Below the pieces are notes generated by a model, which made no database searches, had not been told where the DNA came from, and saw nothing but the letters and a program-made list of their open reading frames with translations. The position numbers and the translations under genes were made by a program. Shown here piece after piece: positions 56,885 through 64,000 of a stretch of DNA of 64,000 nucleotides; positions within the stretch are counted from its first letter, which is position 1; each line of letters starts with the position of its first letter. The stretch comes from B30-G6 sp964633115 (GTDB lineage: Bacteria; Desulfobacterota; Desulfobacteria; Desulfobacterales; B30-G6), in the NCBI GenBank assembly GCA_964633115.1, contig CAZWEO010000011.1, positions 7,527 through 71,526 on the forward strand, written 5' to 3'.

Positions 56885-59509
56885 TTATGGCAGTTTGGGT
56901 ACTTTCTCTTCTGGATTATCCGCAGAAGTAATTTCCTCGGCTTGTTTGTCGGAGAGCTTAACCCCGGCATCAACTGCTTCCTGAGCGGCCTGCTGCGCTT
57001 TTACCATGGCCTTGGCTGCCTTGCGGGAAGATTTCTTGGCTTCAAGTTCGGCCTCGTTCACATTGCTTTGTATCTTCTGAATTTCCTCAACATCCGTATC
57101 CACATCTTGGGCTTCGGATAGCCGATCCAGTTTCTCATCAAGTGTGTGCGAAGCCTTCTCCGCCTCGCGTTCCGCCTTTTTTGCCTTTTTCTGCGCATCG
57201 GTCACTTGATCCATCAGCGAGGCCATTTCACCGGCCTTCCCGTCTTCGGGTTCCGCTCCCAAGTCGATATCCTCAGCAGCCAATACCAGGGCCACGGATG
57301 GCAACCGCTCGATAAGATTCATGACCGGTTGGTCAAACGGACCCAAAGCGCGATCTGCCTTGATTTGAAACGGCACCAATACCAGGGATGCATCCTGAGA
57401 ATGCTGTACAACCGCTTCAGCATCAACCGATTCTAACTCAAGCGGTTCGGCCGTAATGCGAACATCATCCAAAAAACTCTCCAGGCTTTCCGATGGCATG
57501 TCTGCCGAGGCCTCCTTTTGGGCACTGAGCACCCGGATACGGGCATCATTCCACTCTTCAGACTGGGATATTAAGTGCGCCAAGAGTAGCATCAGACGTC
57601 CGGTGGCATCATCCCACCACCAAACATCAATGCGGCGCTCAGACTCCGGTGTTGCCAGCATCGCTTGCCAATGGTTTTCCTTGGCATCGAGGATCACAAT
57701 ATTACGTCCCTGTTTGAAAACCCGTTTCAAACGCCTATCATAGAGTATCTTGCGGATGTGAGGTCTTTTGTTGGATTCTCCGGAAAGCCAACCAAACAAT
57801 ATGGTATTGGTCTGAAGCGGTCCGATACCGGCCGCCTGTACCAACATATCGAGTCCCAACTCAAAATTCTTGGACGTCACGACCAATGGGAAAACACCCA
57901 AATCATAGGTGGCCATCTCTTTTTGCAGTGTTTCTTGGGCCTCCATTTGGAGCTTGATAGCCTTGGCACCACTTTCTTCAATAACTTGGACCACGGTAAT
58001 CAGACCTGTGTTACCGGTTATCCAGGAAGCCAATTTTAACAAAGGCTCTCTTTTGTCCGAACGATCGGAAAATAAAAGTAACTGCGGCCGCCAGTCTCTG
58101 GGATGCTCAGGTTCCGAGGCCGCCACCAGGAGGTGATCCCTGACCTGCTGCAGATGATAAGAACGCTTTCCGTCGGCCCAGCGTGCAGGTCCCGATGTCC
58201 GCCGCAGGTACTGATAGAGTGAAAAAAGAACTGCAGTTGCCACCAGCCCTGCGGGTATATCGATGGCCAGCATGACCCCCAGGCAAGCCAGGCTACCCAG
58301 CAAACTCAGGCGTCCATCATACCATTTGAATCGGGGCCGGAAAAACGGGCTGGCCGCACGGGTTTCATAATAGGTCGCATAATTCAACAAGCCATAGGAA
58401 ATCAAAAAGAACATGGAAACAATCGGCGCGATCACATTGAGATTGCCAAGCCCGATGGTAACCAGAGCGATGCCCGCGGACAGCAGCACACCCCGACGTG
58501 GATTGTTGCTTTCCCCAAACCCCTTGGCAAAAGGAAGTAAGAAAGAAAAAATTCGATCCGCTGCCAAGGACTGCAAGATGCGTGGCGCCCCTAAAAAGGA
58601 CGCCATGGCTGATGAAAGCGTTGCTGAAATAACACCGGCTGTGATGAGAACACCAAATATTGCCACGGTTCCCATGGCGCTGTAATCGCTACGCAAGATC
58701 GTTTGAGGTAATGCTGCCGAAAAAAGGACGGCCGCTACAAAATAGACCCCGATTGACACACCCACCGCCATAAAGGTTCCTAGCGGTAGGCTCCTGCCGG
58801 CATCTTTGAGGTCGCCGGACATACTGATTCCCTGGGTAAATCCAGTTACGGCTGGAAAAAAAATAGCAAACAGAATCCAAAAACCGGGGCCATCCGCAGG
58901 CGCGCGCCAATTCATACTCAGTTTGGCTGGATCCCATTGCACAACACCGCCCACAAAAAAAGAGATAAGGGCAGCTGTCAATATCACCATGACCACATAT
59001 TGAAATCGGGTTGCCCAGTCAGCCCCGAGCCAGGCCAAAATAAAGAGACAGGCCACGGCGATCATGGCTACAACTTGGGGCCAATGGAACCCAAAAAACG
59101 AAACCGGCCAAAGACGGGCCAGAACTTCGCCAAAGCCAATGCAGTAAAATCCAATGGAAACCGACTGTGCTAGAAATAAGACAACACCCAAAGCGCCGCC
59201 GAACTCTGGACCCAGTGTGCGTGATATGAGGTAATAGTCACCACCGCCCTTGACTTTGATATTGGTGGCGATGGCCGAAAGCGAAATACTGGTTAAAACC
59301 GATATCCCATTGGCCAGAGCTAATATAATCAGGGTGCGCGCCAAACCGGCGTTACCCACGACATATCCCAAACGTAGAAAAAGGATAATTCCCAATATGG
59401 TCAATACACTGGGTGTAAAGACACCGGCAAAGGTACCTAATCTGCCTGTGGTTTGCGGAGAGGCCTTAGATGAGAGCACTGGTTGCTGCATCTTATTGGA
59501 ATATGGCAT
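56885..59509 (-). CDS. Cation-chloride-cotransporter-like APC permease with coiled-coil tail
   Basis: An 874-residue membrane protein. Residues 25-460 hold about twelve helices of the APC fold (GVFTPSVLTILGIILFLRLGYVVG; GGDYYLISRTLGPEFGGALG; FFPAVTGFTQGISMSGDLKD), similar to eukaryotic Na-K-Cl cotransporters. A soluble region of universal-stress-like character follows (about 470-740). The final ~110 residues are charged and helical (DAQKKAKKAEREAEKA and AKKSSRKAAKAMVKAQQAAQEA), a probable coiled coil. The substrate may be salt ions or amino acids. It starts at ATG 59509. A hairpin repeat lies at each end of the gene. Confidence 0.8.
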   Translation of the reverse strand: MPYSNKMQQPVLSSKASPQTTGRLGTFAGVFTPSVLTILGIILFLRLGYVVGNAGLARTLIILALANGISVLTSISLSAIATNIKVKGGGDYYLISRTLGPEFGGALGVVLFLAQSVSIGFYCIGFGEVLARLWPVSFFGFHWPQVVAMIAVACLFILAWLGADWATRFQYVVMVILTAALISFFVGGVVQWDPAKLSMNWRAPADGPGFWILFAIFFPAVTGFTQGISMSGDLKDAGRSLPLGTFMAVGVSIGVYFVAAVLFSAALPQTILRSDYSAMGTVAIFGVLITAGVISATLSSAMASFLGAPRILQSLAADRIFSFLLPFAKGFGESNNPRRGVLLSAGIALVTIGLGNLNVIAPIVSMFFLISYGLLNYATYYETRAASPFFRPRFKWYDGRLSLLGSLACLGVMLAIDIPAGLVATAVLFSLYQYLRRTSGPARWADGKRSYHLQQVRDHLLVAASEPEHPRDWRPQLLLFSDRSDKREPLLKLASWITGNTGLITVVQVIEESGAKAIKLQMEAQETLQKEMATYDLGVFPLVVTSKNFELGLDMLVQAAGIGPLQTNTILFGWLSGESNKRPHIRKILYDRRLKRVFKQGRNIVILDAKENHWQAMLATPESERRIDVWWWDDATGRLMLLLAHLISQSEEWNDARIRVLSAQKEASADMPSESLESFLDDVRITAEPLELESVDAEAVVQHSQDASLVLVPFQIKADRALGPFDQPVMNLIERLPSVALVLAAEDIDLGAEPEDGKAGEMASLMDQVTDAQKKAKKAEREAEKASHTLDEKLDRLSEAQDVDTDVEEIQKIQSNVNEAELEAKKSSRKAAKAMVKAQQAAQEAVDAGVKLSDKQAEEITSADNPEEKVPKLP

Positions 59510-59968
59510 TTTGAGTGTAAATAAAATCGTGTTCCACGATTTTATGAAACACGACCCTTTCGCCCCTGGGTGAAAGGCTTTGTCAGTTCCTATACGTCGG
59601 ATTCCGGTATTACTTTTTCACAAATAAATGAATCTTAATCTAAAATTTGAATTCATCCCACACTGCAAGACTTCGAATAGCTCAGTCGGGTCGCAGCTGG
59701 GAATTCAAATTAAAAATACTATGCTCTATATAGCAGATAGCGGTTAGTAACAGCAAAGAATTCTTTTCAAAATTCTTGGTTATCACTCCCTTCAAACAAT
59801 TTGTTTGACGACCAACCAAACAATTGGATAAGAAGCAAACACCGATAGAACGAATAAGGAAACAAATATAAATACAAATGCTCAAATGTTCCAAACACGC
59901 GCTTTAAGCATGATGCCTGCTTGTTTGCTTTGATTATTTAAATTTAAGACAATTGATTTGGAATAAAT
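59510..59968. other. Gene-free divergent spacer
   Basis: Contains hairpin repeat copy B (59521-59595) and AT-rich sequence with direct and inverted CAAACAATT words near 59795-59825. A TAGCTCAGTCGGG word at about 59678 is not part of a tRNA. It must contain the promoters of the permease and of the thioesterase remnant, not identified. Confidence 0.45.
59521..59595. repeat. Interspersed hairpin repeat (copy B)
   Basis: Same unit as 18734-18806: GTGTTCCACGATTTTATGAAA, ACGACCCTTTCGCCC, a GGG-TGAAAGG arm and a TTGTCAGTTCC end. The stem is slightly weaker than in copy A because of one changed base. Confidence 0.65.
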
Positions 59969-60331
59969 ATGTCCGAAGAAGTATATAACATCGAAGATAA
60001 TACTTTATGCCGCTCCTATACGATTCGATCTTATGAGGTGGACGCGGGTGGTCGCTTATCGGTACCTTCGATATTTAATTTGCTTCAGGATGCAGCCAGT
60101 CGCCACGCATTGAAATTGGGGGTGGCCGTATCTCAACTGCAAGCCAACAATTACACCTGGGTACTCTCTAGAATCATCCTTAAGATGTTCGATTACCCCC
60201 AATGGGGCGATACCATCCAGATACATACCTGGCCTTCCGGGATTGAAGGGGCATTTGCTCTCAGGGAGACAGACGGAAAGGAATTAATTCGGGCGCGGAC
60301 GGCTTGGCGTTCGGCTGATAATGAACCATAA
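59969..60331 (+). pseudogene. Truncated acyl-ACP thioesterase
   Basis: A 120-residue product matching only the N-terminal hotdog domain of bacterial acyl-ACP thioesterases (about 250 residues when complete): YTIRSYEVDAGGRLSVPSIFNLLQDAAS, LGVAVSQLQANNYTWVLSRI, and IQIHTWPSGIEGAFALRE. In the last part a few residues usually between ALRD and RA-TAW are missing, then the frame ends at a TAA. The second hotdog domain is absent in any frame that I can see before 60545. It is likely a gene remnant; alternatively a single-domain thioesterase of reduced size. Confidence 0.6.
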
Positions 60332-60544
60332 TTACTTATGACGGACTAATAAAAATGTTAAACAAATATTAACCCTAAAATCCGTTTCGCCGAGCCAGGC
60401 TGTTTGGCTATTCGCACCTATCAGCCTAACAGTCTTCAGCCTAATAGTCTGATATTTTTGAATCCTTGAATCCTATACATACTGTCTTATTTACTCACAA
60501 GGTGTCAACGAAAACTAAAAGCAATTATAAGTATTGACCGTCTC

Positions 60545-61264
60545 ATGAAAAATATCTTAATTCTCAAAATGGGTCCCACGATTTCGCGCCTGGCACGCCG
60601 CCGAGGTGAGTTTGACGATTGGATCGCAACCCCTATCAAAGAACAAGCCATGTCAGTGGCTGTAATAGCACCCTACACCGGTGAAAAACTACCTCGGCCC
60701 GAATCTTATGCTGGTGTGGTCATATCTGGTTCGCATGCTTTCGTCACCGATATGGAACCCTGGAGTAAAAAGGTGACAGCCTGGATACCCGATGTTATTG
60801 ATGCTGAAATCCCCCTGCTGGGCATCTGCTATGGTCATCAACTCATGGCGCTGGCTTTGGGGGGTACGGTGGGTAATAGTCCTGTAGCGATTGAAATGGG
60901 GACCGTCGAACTAAAACTAACCGAGTTTGCCGACGATGATCCGCTTTTTAGTGGTCTGAACGGAACCTTCAAAGCGCATGTGAGTCATGCCCAATCTGCT
61001 CTGACCCTACCGCCCGATGCTGTCGTTCTGGCTTACAACCAGGCCGAAGCCCATCATGCTTTTGCCATCGGCCGATCCGCATGGGGGCTCCAGTTTCATC
61101 CGGAATTTGATGCAGACATCATGCAGGCTTACGTCTCTGAATTTTCCCAACAGCTTATCGCCCATGGATATGATCCCAAAACCATTGATCAGATGATAAC
61201 GGAGACACCTAATAGCCGACAAATCCTCAACCGGTTTGCCCAGATTGCGAAATCACACTCCTAA
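60545..61264 (+). CDS. Class I glutamine amidotransferase (GMP-synthase-type domain protein)
   Basis: A 239-residue protein with the class I amidotransferase triad: the nucleophile in GICYGHQ (about residue 97), and histidine and glutamate in QFHPEF near 181. The N-terminus ILILKMGPTISRLARRRGEFDDW resembles stand-alone GuaA-like amidotransferases. Such enzymes either release ammonia from glutamine or act on gamma-glutamyl compounds. It precedes proA by 27 bases, and both handle glutamate derivatives, so they may be one transcript. No synthetase partner is adjacent; the exact substrate is open. Confidence 0.82.
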   Translation: MKNILILKMGPTISRLARRRGEFDDWIATPIKEQAMSVAVIAPYTGEKLPRPESYAGVVISGSHAFVTDMEPWSKKVTAWIPDVIDAEIPLLGICYGHQLMALALGGTVGNSPVAIEMGTVELKLTEFADDDPLFSGLNGTFKAHVSHAQSALTLPPDAVVLAYNQAEAHHAFAIGRSAWGLQFHPEFDADIMQAYVSEFSQQLIAHGYDPKTIDQMITETPNSRQILNRFAQIAKSHS

Positions 61265-61291
61265 ACATCAAATTTAAAGCAGGATTCAGGT

Positions 61292-62587
61292 ATGAACATC
61301 CAACAGATGGCTCTATTAGCCAAAAAAGCCAGCCCCCTGCTTGCGGCAACCGATACTGCCGTGCGCAACCAGGCACTTTCGCAAATCGTTTTGGCCCTAG
61401 GTGATAATGAAAGCCAAATTATGGCGGCCAATCAGACCGATCTTGACAACGCCCGTGGCGACGCGCTGGCAGCCCCGCTGTTAAAGCGTTTGAATTTTGA
61501 TGCTGCTAAATTGCAGGAGGCCTGCAGCGGCTTGGAAAGCCTGCACCTCTTGCCAGATCCAGTCGGCCGAACATTAGCGGCAACCCAATTGGATCAGGGG
61601 CTCGAATTATATCAGGTCAGTTGCCCCATTGGTGTGATTGGTGTCATTTTTGAATCCAGACCAGATGCCTTGGTGCAAATCGCATCGCTTTGTTTGAAAA
61701 GCGGCAATACCGTCCTTTTAAAGGGTGGCGTGGAAGCCACGCATACCAACAAAATACTTGCTGATATCATTACTGAAGCCGCTCGGTTCTCAGGGATTCC
61801 CGATAACTGGTTGGGACTTATGGAAACCCGCGCCGATGTTCAGGAGTTGCTGGGTCTGGATGAACACGTGGACCTGATCATACCGCGTGGCAGTAATGCC
61901 TTTGTAAAGCACATCATGGACCACACCCGTATACCCGTTTTGGGGCATGCCGATGGTATTTGTCATGTATATGTGGATAAAGACGCCGACTTAAATATGG
62001 CCCGAAGGATTACCATCGACAGTAAGTGCCAGTATGTTGCTGTTTGCAATGCTGCTGAAACCTTGCTAGTGCACACCGATGTGGCTGAGGTATTTTTACC
62101 CGCTATCCAATCAAACCTACTTTCTCAGGGGGTCGAGATTCGCGGCTGCAGCCGCACGAAGGATATTATCGATGTTATCCCGGCATCAGAATTGGACTGG
62201 CAAACCGAGTACCTGGATCTGATTATTGCAGTCAAAGTTGTCGACTCCCTGGACCAGGCCATCGATCACATCAACCATTACGGATCCGGACATACCGACG
62301 TGATTGTCAGCGCGGATCAAAATAGGGCCCGTGAGTTTATGCTGCGGGTGGATACAGGAGATGTGATGGTGAATTGCAGTAGCCGGTTCAGCGATGGCTT
62401 CCGTTTTGGTTTGGGCGCAGAAGTAGGTATCAGCACTAATAAAATTCATGCGCGCGGCCCTGTAGGTTTGGAAGGCTTGATGATCTATAAATGGCAACTA
62501 ATCGGCAACGGCCACGTGGTCGCCGATTACAGTGGTCCGCAGGCCAAACCCTTCCTGCATCAGCCTATGCATAAGGAGCATCTGTGA
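61292..62587 (+). CDS. proA: Gamma-glutamyl phosphate reductase
   Basis: A 431-residue aldehyde-dehydrogenase-fold enzyme of proline synthesis. Typical ProA segments: CPIGVIGVIFESRPDAL around 112-128, KSGNTVLLKGG near 135, DLIIPRGSN near 195, the catalytic cysteine in CQYVAVCNAAETLLVH near 245, and the C-terminal SSRFSDGFRFGLGAEVGIST and ARGPVGLEGL. It converts L-glutamyl 5-phosphate to glutamate semialdehyde. The stop overlaps the GTG start of proB (GTGA), so the two enzymes are made together, with the reductase first, the reverse of E. coli order. Confidence 0.93.
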   Translation: MNIQQMALLAKKASPLLAATDTAVRNQALSQIVLALGDNESQIMAANQTDLDNARGDALAAPLLKRLNFDAAKLQEACSGLESLHLLPDPVGRTLAATQLDQGLELYQVSCPIGVIGVIFESRPDALVQIASLCLKSGNTVLLKGGVEATHTNKILADIITEAARFSGIPDNWLGLMETRADVQELLGLDEHVDLIIPRGSNAFVKHIMDHTRIPVLGHADGICHVYVDKDADLNMARRITIDSKCQYVAVCNAAETLLVHTDVAEVFLPAIQSNLLSQGVEIRGCSRTKDIIDVIPASELDWQTEYLDLIIAVKVVDSLDQAIDHINHYGSGHTDVIVSADQNRAREFMLRVDTGDVMVNCSSRFSDGFRFGLGAEVGISTNKIHARGPVGLEGLMIYKWQLIGNGHVVADYSGPQAKPFLHQPMHKEHL

Positions 62588-63735
62588 ACCAGAACCGCAA
62601 ATCCTACTTAAAGCAAGTAAAACGAGTGGTTATAAAAATCGGTAGTGGTGTTCTTACCCGCAAAAACGGATTGAACCTAAATATCATCGATGATCTGACC
62701 ACTGAAATCTGTCGACTGCGCAAAAAGGGCTTCGAGATTATTCTGGTTTCCTCCGGAGCCATCGCTGCCGGTCTAAAAAAAGCCGGCCTATCCAAACGGC
62801 CGGTATCGGTATCCCAAATGCAGGCTTTGGCAGCCATGGGCCAAAGCAACCTGATTATGGCCTATGAAGAGGCCTTTTCCAGACTTGGTGCCAAAGCGGC
62901 CCAGATTCTACTCACCCGTGATGACCTGACCCACCGCCGTCGATTTCTGAATGCCAGAAACACATTGCGGACACTTTTATCCTGGGGCATCATTCCCATC
63001 ATCAACGAAAACGACACAGTGGGTACGGATGAAATCAAATTTGGCGACAACGATAATCTCAGTGCTTTGGTGGTCAACTTGACGGAATCCCATCTATTGG
63101 TCAATCTTACCAATATCGATGGCCTTTTTGATAAGGATCCCAGAAAGCATTCAGACGCACAACTCATCCCCCTGGTTGAAAAGGTTGACCGGCGCCTAAC
63201 CCAAGCAGCCAACGCTATTCCTGGTTTCCTGGGAACCGGTGGTATGGCCAGCAAATTGGCAGCCGTCAAAACCATTGGCATGGGCGGGATCGCCTGTATT
63301 ATCGCCAACGGCCTCAAGCCGAATATATTAAAGGATATTTTTGCCGGCAAACCTTGCGGTACTTTTTTCTTACCGGAAGTCAGCGCCCTGAACAGCCGCA
63401 AACAATGGATCGCTTTCACAAAAAAGACCAAGGGTACCATCACCATCGATGCCGGGGCCCAAAATGCCTTGACCCAGAATGGCAAAAGCTTGCTACCTTC
63501 GGGAATTATTGGGATTCAGGATAAATTCAGTGTCGGAGATTCGGTGGTTATCCAAAACAGCGATAAGCAAATGATCGCCCTTGGCATGGTTAACTACAAT
63601 TCAGGCGATCTACAAAGAATTATGGGCGCTAAAAGCAGTGAAATCGAGGCGATTCTCGGATACCGACATGATAATGAAATTGTGCATCGGGATAACCTGG
63701 TTCTTGCATCGCAACTCGAAAATGGCGATACTTAG
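62584..63735 (+). CDS. proB: Glutamate 5-kinase with PUA domain
   Basis: A 383-residue amino-acid-kinase: VVIKIGSGVLTRKNG near the start, VSSGAIAAGLKK, the substrate region INENDTVGTDEIKFGDNDNLSALV and TGGMASKLAAVKT. The last ~90 residues form a PUA domain (GTITIDAGAQNAL). It phosphorylates glutamate and would be feedback-inhibited by proline. The start is GTG 62584. The stop is TAG 63733-63735, provided by the first bases of the long repeat; the preceding product length agrees with complete ProB proteins, so the repeat has not removed essential sequence. Confidence 0.93.
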   Translation: MNQNRKSYLKQVKRVVIKIGSGVLTRKNGLNLNIIDDLTTEICRLRKKGFEIILVSSGAIAAGLKKAGLSKRPVSVSQMQALAAMGQSNLIMAYEEAFSRLGAKAAQILLTRDDLTHRRRFLNARNTLRTLLSWGIIPIINENDTVGTDEIKFGDNDNLSALVVNLTESHLLVNLTNIDGLFDKDPRKHSDAQLIPLVEKVDRRLTQAANAIPGFLGTGGMASKLAAVKTIGMGGIACIIANGLKPNILKDIFAGKPCGTFFLPEVSALNSRKQWIAFTKKTKGTITIDAGAQNALTQNGKSLLPSGIIGIQDKFSVGDSVVIQNSDKQMIALGMVNYNSGDLQRIMGAKSSEIEAILGYRHDNEIVHRDNLVLASQLENGDT

Positions 63736-64000
63736 AGCGTTTGTCAGAATAACGTTCCGAAATCGGCAGTTCTTTGAGTCTTTTTTGGGTTATTGATAAC
63801 GTCCAAAATAGCTTGATCCAAACGCTCTATGAGTTGTTCTTTGAAAAGTAACCGATTTATTAGCTTCATCTAAAAAGGCTTGATACATAGCCGAGTCGGA
63901 ATGAGACGCTTCAATAGCATTTGAATGGCAGTACATCGTGCTGCAGTTTCACTAGAACCAACCCGGGAAACCAGCTTAAGTTCTTCTATCGATGCATTCC
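63733..64000. repeat. Direct long repeat, copy 2 (runs off the window)
   Basis: Matches 48959-49230 with scattered substitutions and continues to the last base, so its real end lies outside. The same TAGAGCGTTTG/CAAACGCTCTA ends bound its first 97 bases. The - strand 41-codon frame is at 63744-63869. It begins exactly at the proB stop codon. Confidence 0.7.

Noticed and set aside
59673..59715. tRNA-like words (TAGCTCAGTCGGG and GGAATTCAAAT)
   Set aside because: The distance between the D-arm-like and T-arm-like words is far too short for a tRNA, and no acceptor stem or anticodon arm can be formed.
62862..63485. 207-codon open frame on the - strand inside proB
   Set aside because: The proB frame is certain on the + strand; the reverse frame is a compositional shadow.
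1..64000. CRISPR arrays, intact insertion sequences, prophage genes
   Set aside because: No regularly spaced direct repeats, no transposase or integrase with recognisable motifs, and no phage structural genes were seen.

Overview
The window looks like a chromosomal segment of a Desulfobacterota (former Deltaproteobacteria), probably Desulfobacterales-like. That rests on family content only: a CoA-transferase/GNAT fusion, a TauE + DUF1634 + universal stress protein trio, serine-phosphatase partner-switching genes, many short palindromic interspersed repeats and a large anaerobic aromatic-degradation locus. No rRNA, tRNA or CRISPR array was found.

Layout. (1) 1-7182, + strand: a respiratory operon that interleaves Alternative Complex III genes (actC, actD, actF, pentaheme actA-like, actE-like) with cbb3-type oxygen reductase genes (ccoN, a diheme ccoO/P-like cytochrome, a ccoS-like gene and a heme-less ccoP-N-like gene). 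A CcoI-type copper ATPase follows (7501-9993). (2) 10141-12887, + strand: ubiG, ubiE and a hydroxypyruvate reductase strikingly like the plant HPR1 type. (3) 12884-16643, - strand: two tandem FecR-domain proteins, a universal stress protein, a small DUF1634-type membrane protein and a TauE/SafE exporter; then a CoA-transferase/GNAT fusion on + (16888-18735).

(4) 19173-43531, all - strand: a 24-kb catabolic locus that I read as a complete anaerobic pyrogallol/phloroglucinol pathway. It has two complete pyrogallol-phloroglucinol transhydroxylase-type molybdoenzymes, each with its 4Fe-4S/Cna-B small subunit. One large subunit carries an extra N-terminal SCP2-like domain. With them are an SDR (candidate phloroglucinol reductase), a cyclase-family hydrolase (candidate dihydrophloroglucinol cyclohydrolase), a 3-hydroxyacyl-CoA-dehydrogenase-family enzyme (candidate 3-hydroxy-5-oxohexanoate dehydrogenase) and a BKACE/DUF849 enzyme (candidate triacetate acetoacetate-lyase). 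A five-gene branched-chain-type ABC importer, a fused TRAP transporter, an arylsulfotransferase-like protein, a kinase-like protein, a cupin and an IclR regulator complete the locus. A cytidylate-kinase-like/BON gene inside it is broken by a stop and a frameshift.

(5) 43922-48961: an EamA transporter, a UbiA-family prenyltransferase, a zinc-ribbon protein, a UbiB/ABC1 kinase behind a MITE-like element, and a secreted unknown. (6) 49427-59509: an unknown protein plus a PqqD-like protein (+), then on - a STAS anti-anti-sigma factor, an RsbW-like kinase, a cNMP-binding protein overlapping an unusual ABC exporter, an RsbU-like PP2C phosphatase with an in-frame TGA near its start, and a cation-chloride-cotransporter-like permease. 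(7) 59969-63735, +: a truncated acyl-ACP thioesterase, a class I glutamine amidotransferase, proA and proB. A repeat of at least 268 bp occurs twice (48959 and 63733), and in both copies its first three bases are the stop codon of the gene in front.

Together the window suggests a facultatively oxygen-reducing or oxygen-tolerant anaerobe able to import polyhydroxylated aromatics, isomerise them to phloroglucinol, reduce and open the ring, and split the C6 chain to acetoacetate-level products.
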